Shown piece after piece: positions 61,546 to 64,000 of a DNA stretch of 64,000 bases. The position numbers were made by a program, and so were the translations under genes. Below the pieces are notes generated by a model. It saw only the letters and a program-made list of their open reading frames with translations. It made no database searches and was not told where the DNA came from. The first letter of the stretch is position 1. Each line of letters begins with the position of its first letter. Origin of the DNA: Lewinella sp041392765 (lineage in GTDB: Bacteria; Bacteroidota; Bacteroidia; Chitinophagales; Saprospiraceae); NCBI GenBank assembly GCA_041392765.1, contig JAWKLL010000019.1, positions 43,284-107,283 of the forward strand, given 5' to 3'.

Positions 61546-62163
61546 CTACCAAGTACCTGTTATATTCACATCTTCGTATAGTTTATCAAGCCGAGTTCTA
61601 ATTATTCTTAAGTTTTGGGAATTTTCCTGATTAATTGAAACTGTTTTAATTAAGTAATGTTCACTGATTCTGCTTTCAAAAATCACATAATCGTACATCC
61701 CCAAATTAGAGCTGTATGTTTCATCCTTCATTTTATCAATATCTGATTTTATTGGGTATTCTCTAAAAAAAAACCAAATATATTTGGAGATAGGAGTTGA
61801 CTGTTCATCCAGAAAACGTGTAAATGAAATTGCCGATTGGTTTACAATCATTTCCTTTTTTATTTTATAAATATTTCTCCCGGGAGGGTTGTTAACCGCT
61901 TTTTTTATAATGGTGTATACATAACTAGTGTCATATTTGGAAACATGACTTATTCTTAAAATATCTGATTGATGACTCAAATGTTTAATATCTATCGGAA
62001 TAATATCGGGATAAATCCCATAATCAAAATATGTACTATCATGTGCAATTTCACGTATTTGTTCAGAATAAGAAATAGGTTGTTCTTTACAGCTATTTAT
62101 AAAAATAATGAATAGCATGAACAACAATCGCAGATGGTTTAATATCAGCAATTCAAATTTCAT
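61546..62163 (-). CDS. Lipoprotein, immunity candidate 5 (next to RHS tip A)
   Basis: 205 residues with a lipoprotein-type start, FMLFIIFINSCKEQ giving the lipid-modified Cys. The mature part is charged with mixed alpha/beta character (LRISHVSKYDTSYVYTIIKK, YDYVIFESRISEHYLIKTVS). It starts 15 nt after the stop of RHS tip A. AT-rich compared with the housekeeping genes. No family recognised; the immunity role is inferred from position and from being a lipoprotein like the other candidates. Confidence 0.6.
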   Translation of the reverse strand: MKFELLILNHLRLLFMLFIIFINSCKEQPISYSEQIREIAHDSTYFDYGIYPDIIPIDIKHLSHQSDILRISHVSKYDTSYVYTIIKKAVNNPPGRNIYKIKKEMIVNQSAISFTRFLDEQSTPISKYIWFFFREYPIKSDIDKMKDETYSSNLGMYDYVIFESRISEHYLIKTVSINQENSQNLRIIRTRLDKLYEDVNITGTW

Positions 62164-62178
62164 TACGTTATATTAAGT

Positions 62179-63243
62179 TTATTTTTCTGGTACATTTCTC
62201 AAAAATGAACCATTATAGGAATAAGTTTGGCCAAAATTAATTGGTAAATAAGAATTTTGCCACGGAAGGCCGAGGGAGTGTATAGTGTACCTATGACGAG
62301 TAGCAAGAAGGCTGAATCTAAACCCAGCTTCTTTCGCCATTGTTGACCCAGAATAATCAACTTTGAATGATGGCTCTGCTAAGGATATATTATCCATTTC
62401 ACGGTAAACTCCTATGCCTCTCTGCCGTGCCAATACAGAGTAATAACCGTGCGTATGTACATCAGTTACAAGTCCTGAGTTTGCACCAATTTGACTTTGA
62501 GAAAATCCAACTGAAAGATTAACAGAAGCTCCATTTCGACAATGGTTACAAGGCACTAAACCGACGCCAATTGGAATACTTCCTGAAATATCATCTAACC
62601 TTAGCTCTCTATTTGCATCTGGGACTCCTATAGCATAAGCCTCTGTGCTTTCTGAAATTCCGCGAGTACTTAGATTGCTTAGATCCTGCCGAGTGTTTTT
62701 TCCTACATAAAAATCAGAACTTGTTCGTAAATATAGCGCAGCAGTATTATTATCAAATATTCCAGCAGCGTTCATTCCAAGAATAAAACCCGCAGAAGCT
62801 GTTTTTGAGAAAAAGTGTTCCTGATTAGGATAAGAATCATTAACTGTTCCCATTAATGCTCCTTCCGTAGAATAAACCCTTGTGCTATCCCCATTCACAT
62901 CAATAAAAGCGATTGGATTATTTCCTGCATGCGCGTAGGGGGACTGCCAAGGAAACTTATCCGCAAATCTGTCTATACTTGTGAAGCGGCAAATTGATGG
63001 ATCTTGCCATCTCGCTCCAAATTCATACAACCCCGTCGCCTCATCCTTCTCCTTACCGTTATAGCGATAATCCTGCGCTGGTGTCGCCAACTGCTGCCCG
63101 ATGCCTTCTAAGTGCATACCGAATGGGTAGTACCACAGCCGTTGTATGACTTCCAACTCATCGGGATCGTCGGTGCTTTCCTCGGTGAGGAGGAGGCCGT
63201 CGTTGTTCTTGTTTTCAAAAATGCCGAGGTGGTCGCTTGGCAA
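62179..63243 (-). CDS. Orphan RHS tip A with putative HxH toxin tail
   Basis: 354 codons from a TTG that lies inside a TATCTTTG word; no ATG is suitably placed, so expression is uncertain. Residues ~3-110 are the end of an RHS core: SDHLG...NNDGLLLTEE, VIQRLWYYPFGMHLEG, YRYNGKEKDEATGLYEFGAR, and SPYAHAGNNPIAFIDVNGDS. The ~240-residue tail carries CNHC (Cys-x2-Cys), followed by GLVTDVHTHGYYSVLARQ. The HTH core resembles the metal-binding HxH of JAB/DUF4329-like domains found in polymorphic toxins, but the expected S-x2-D part is not clear. The tail could therefore be a metallopeptidase-like or other effector. The frame is intact, unlike tip 1, which suggests recent acquisition. Confidence 0.65.
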   Translation of the reverse strand: MPSDHLGIFENKNNDGLLLTEESTDDPDELEVIQRLWYYPFGMHLEGIGQQLATPAQDYRYNGKEKDEATGLYEFGARWQDPSICRFTSIDRFADKFPWQSPYAHAGNNPIAFIDVNGDSTRVYSTEGALMGTVNDSYPNQEHFFSKTASAGFILGMNAAGIFDNNTAALYLRTSSDFYVGKNTRQDLSNLSTRGISESTEAYAIGVPDANRELRLDDISGSIPIGVGLVPCNHCRNGASVNLSVGFSQSQIGANSGLVTDVHTHGYYSVLARQRGIGVYREMDNISLAEPSFKVDYSGSTMAKEAGFRFSLLATRHRYTIHSLGLPWQNSYLPINFGQTYSYNGSFLRNVPEK

Positions 63244-63373
63244 AGATACACATTCCCCAAGCGGGTTTTGTTGTAATTTGATTTATTTTTTTGTTTTATT
63301 TTTTTTAAAAAATACATTTTTATTTTTAAATAAATACCAATTCACTATCTTTGCCCTACAAAACCCGCTCCTC
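63178..63373. repeat. Divergent junction repeat J, copy 2
   Basis: Virtually identical to 57607-57803, including both outward TATCTTTG words and the AT-rich block, with one base different near 63363. It separates RHS tip A from rpn copy 3. Confidence 0.85.
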
Positions 63374-64000
63374 ATGGCGAATACCAATCCACACGACGCA
63401 CTGTTTAAGGCGACGATGTCTCACCCTTCGGAGGTAGAGGCATTGGTGCGCGGCTTTCTGCCCGCGATAATTTCCGAAAACTTAGACTTTACTACCCTCC
63501 AAATGGAGAATACCGCGTACATCAGTGCCGATCTGCGCGATTATTTCTCTGACGTGAGCTATTCCTGCCACTGGAAGGGTGACGCTGATAAGCCGCCCGC
63601 ACAAATTACGCTACTGTTGGAGCACAAAAGCTACCTGCCCGACAACATCTACTTGCAACTGCTTCGATACATTACGGAAAGTTACCAGTACCAGTATCGA
63701 AGCGGGGAGAAGCTCCTGCGCCTTGTACTGCCTGTGGTGGTCTATCACGGCGACCAAGCTTGGAACGTGCGCGACTTCGCCGACCACTTCGACCTGCCTC
63801 ATCCAGACTTGAAGCGGTACATCCCGTTTTTCAGTTACGAGCTGCTTGATTTGTCGCAGGTGTCCGAGCAGACGCTCTTCCACTTAGAGTACGGATTCAT
63901 GCTGCGCAGCACATTGCTGCTGTACAAATACCGCTCTGATAAGGATTCGTTCTTGTGTTTTGTTGGAAAAATCTTTAACTTTGCCAACGAGTCAAATTCG
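63374..64000 (+). CDS. Rpn-type recombination-promoting nuclease, copy 3 (cut by window end)
   Basis: Open from the ATG at 63374 to the edge (209 codons). It reads MANTNPHDALFKATMSHPSE, then LLLEHKSYLPD and VVVYHGDQAWNVRDF without either of the single-base losses seen in copies 1 and 2, so it is the intact reference copy. The visible middle part (YRSDKDSFL, GKIFNFANESNS) is like copy 2, not copy 1. Its repeat linker and tail lie outside the window. Confidence 0.88.
   Translation, partial: MANTNPHDALFKATMSHPSEVEALVRGFLPAIISENLDFTTLQMENTAYISADLRDYFSDVSYSCHWKGDADKPPAQITLLLEHKSYLPDNIYLQLLRYITESYQYQYRSGEKLLRLVLPVVVYHGDQAWNVRDFADHFDLPHPDLKRYIPFFSYELLDLSQVSEQTLFHLEYGFMLRSTLLLYKYRSDKDSFLCFVGKIFNFANESNS

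Noticed and set aside
54328..64000. Rpn genes as ordinary insertion sequences
   Set aside because: No terminal inverted repeats or target duplications bracket the rpn genes; the repeats found are shared junction and E elements tied to the RHS blocks.

Overview
The window looks like a chromosomal piece of a Bacteroidota bacterium, most likely a saprospirian (Saprospirales/Lewinella-like; the family is inference). Support: very large secreted multi-domain proteins ending in type IX secretion (T9SS) sorting domains, the gliding/T9SS lipoprotein GldD, few Shine-Dalgarno sites, and repeated TAnnTTTG promoter elements typical of the phylum. No tRNA or rRNA gene was recognised.

Layout. 1-4.4 kb (minus): a secreted reprolysin-type metallopeptidase with a P-domain, then 6-phosphofructokinase. 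4.8-12.2 kb (plus): a ~2,470-residue surface protein. 12.6-20.9 kb (plus): a U32 RNA-hydroxylase-like protein, the SUF iron-sulfur operon (sufB-C-D-S-E plus a MIP18/SufT-like gene) and dCTP deaminase. 21.2-24.8 kb (minus): an in-frame threonyl-tRNA synthetase tail, uvrA and gldD. 25.2-37.3 kb (plus): a broken LytTR response regulator and a second, ~3,700-residue surface protein whose last 2.8 kb nearly duplicates the end of the first. 37.4-54.1 kb is mostly housekeeping: DUF3299-like protein, apaG, gmk, yicC, HU, a TPR lipoprotein, a 30-residue bS22/mS38-like protein, RNase G, ferredoxin with a second U32 protein, the c-di-AMP phosphodiesterase PgpH, parB-parA, a metallo-beta-lactamase-fold hydrolase, a flavin reductase and a secreted choice-of-anchor B protein. 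Several palindromic elements with terminal inverted repeats lie between these genes.

54.2-64 kb is the accessory part. Three near-identical Rpn-type (PD-(D/E)XK, transposase_31) nuclease genes on the plus strand alternate with minus-strand blocks of orphan RHS tips: the last part of an RHS core joined to a variable toxin-like tail, each followed at once by a small, usually lipoprotein, immunity candidate. The tips lack normal start codons. A ~110-bp hairpin-bearing element lies downstream of each block. This looks like a modular store of toxin/immunity cassettes interleaved with recombination-promoting nucleases, and it is the most interesting part of the window.

Caution: many conserved, probably essential genes (pfkA, sufB, sufD, uvrA, gmk, parB) are split by single-base frameshifts. 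This points to residual sequencing error rather than decay, so those genes are annotated here as single loci. Genuine pseudogenes cannot be separated from errors without reads.
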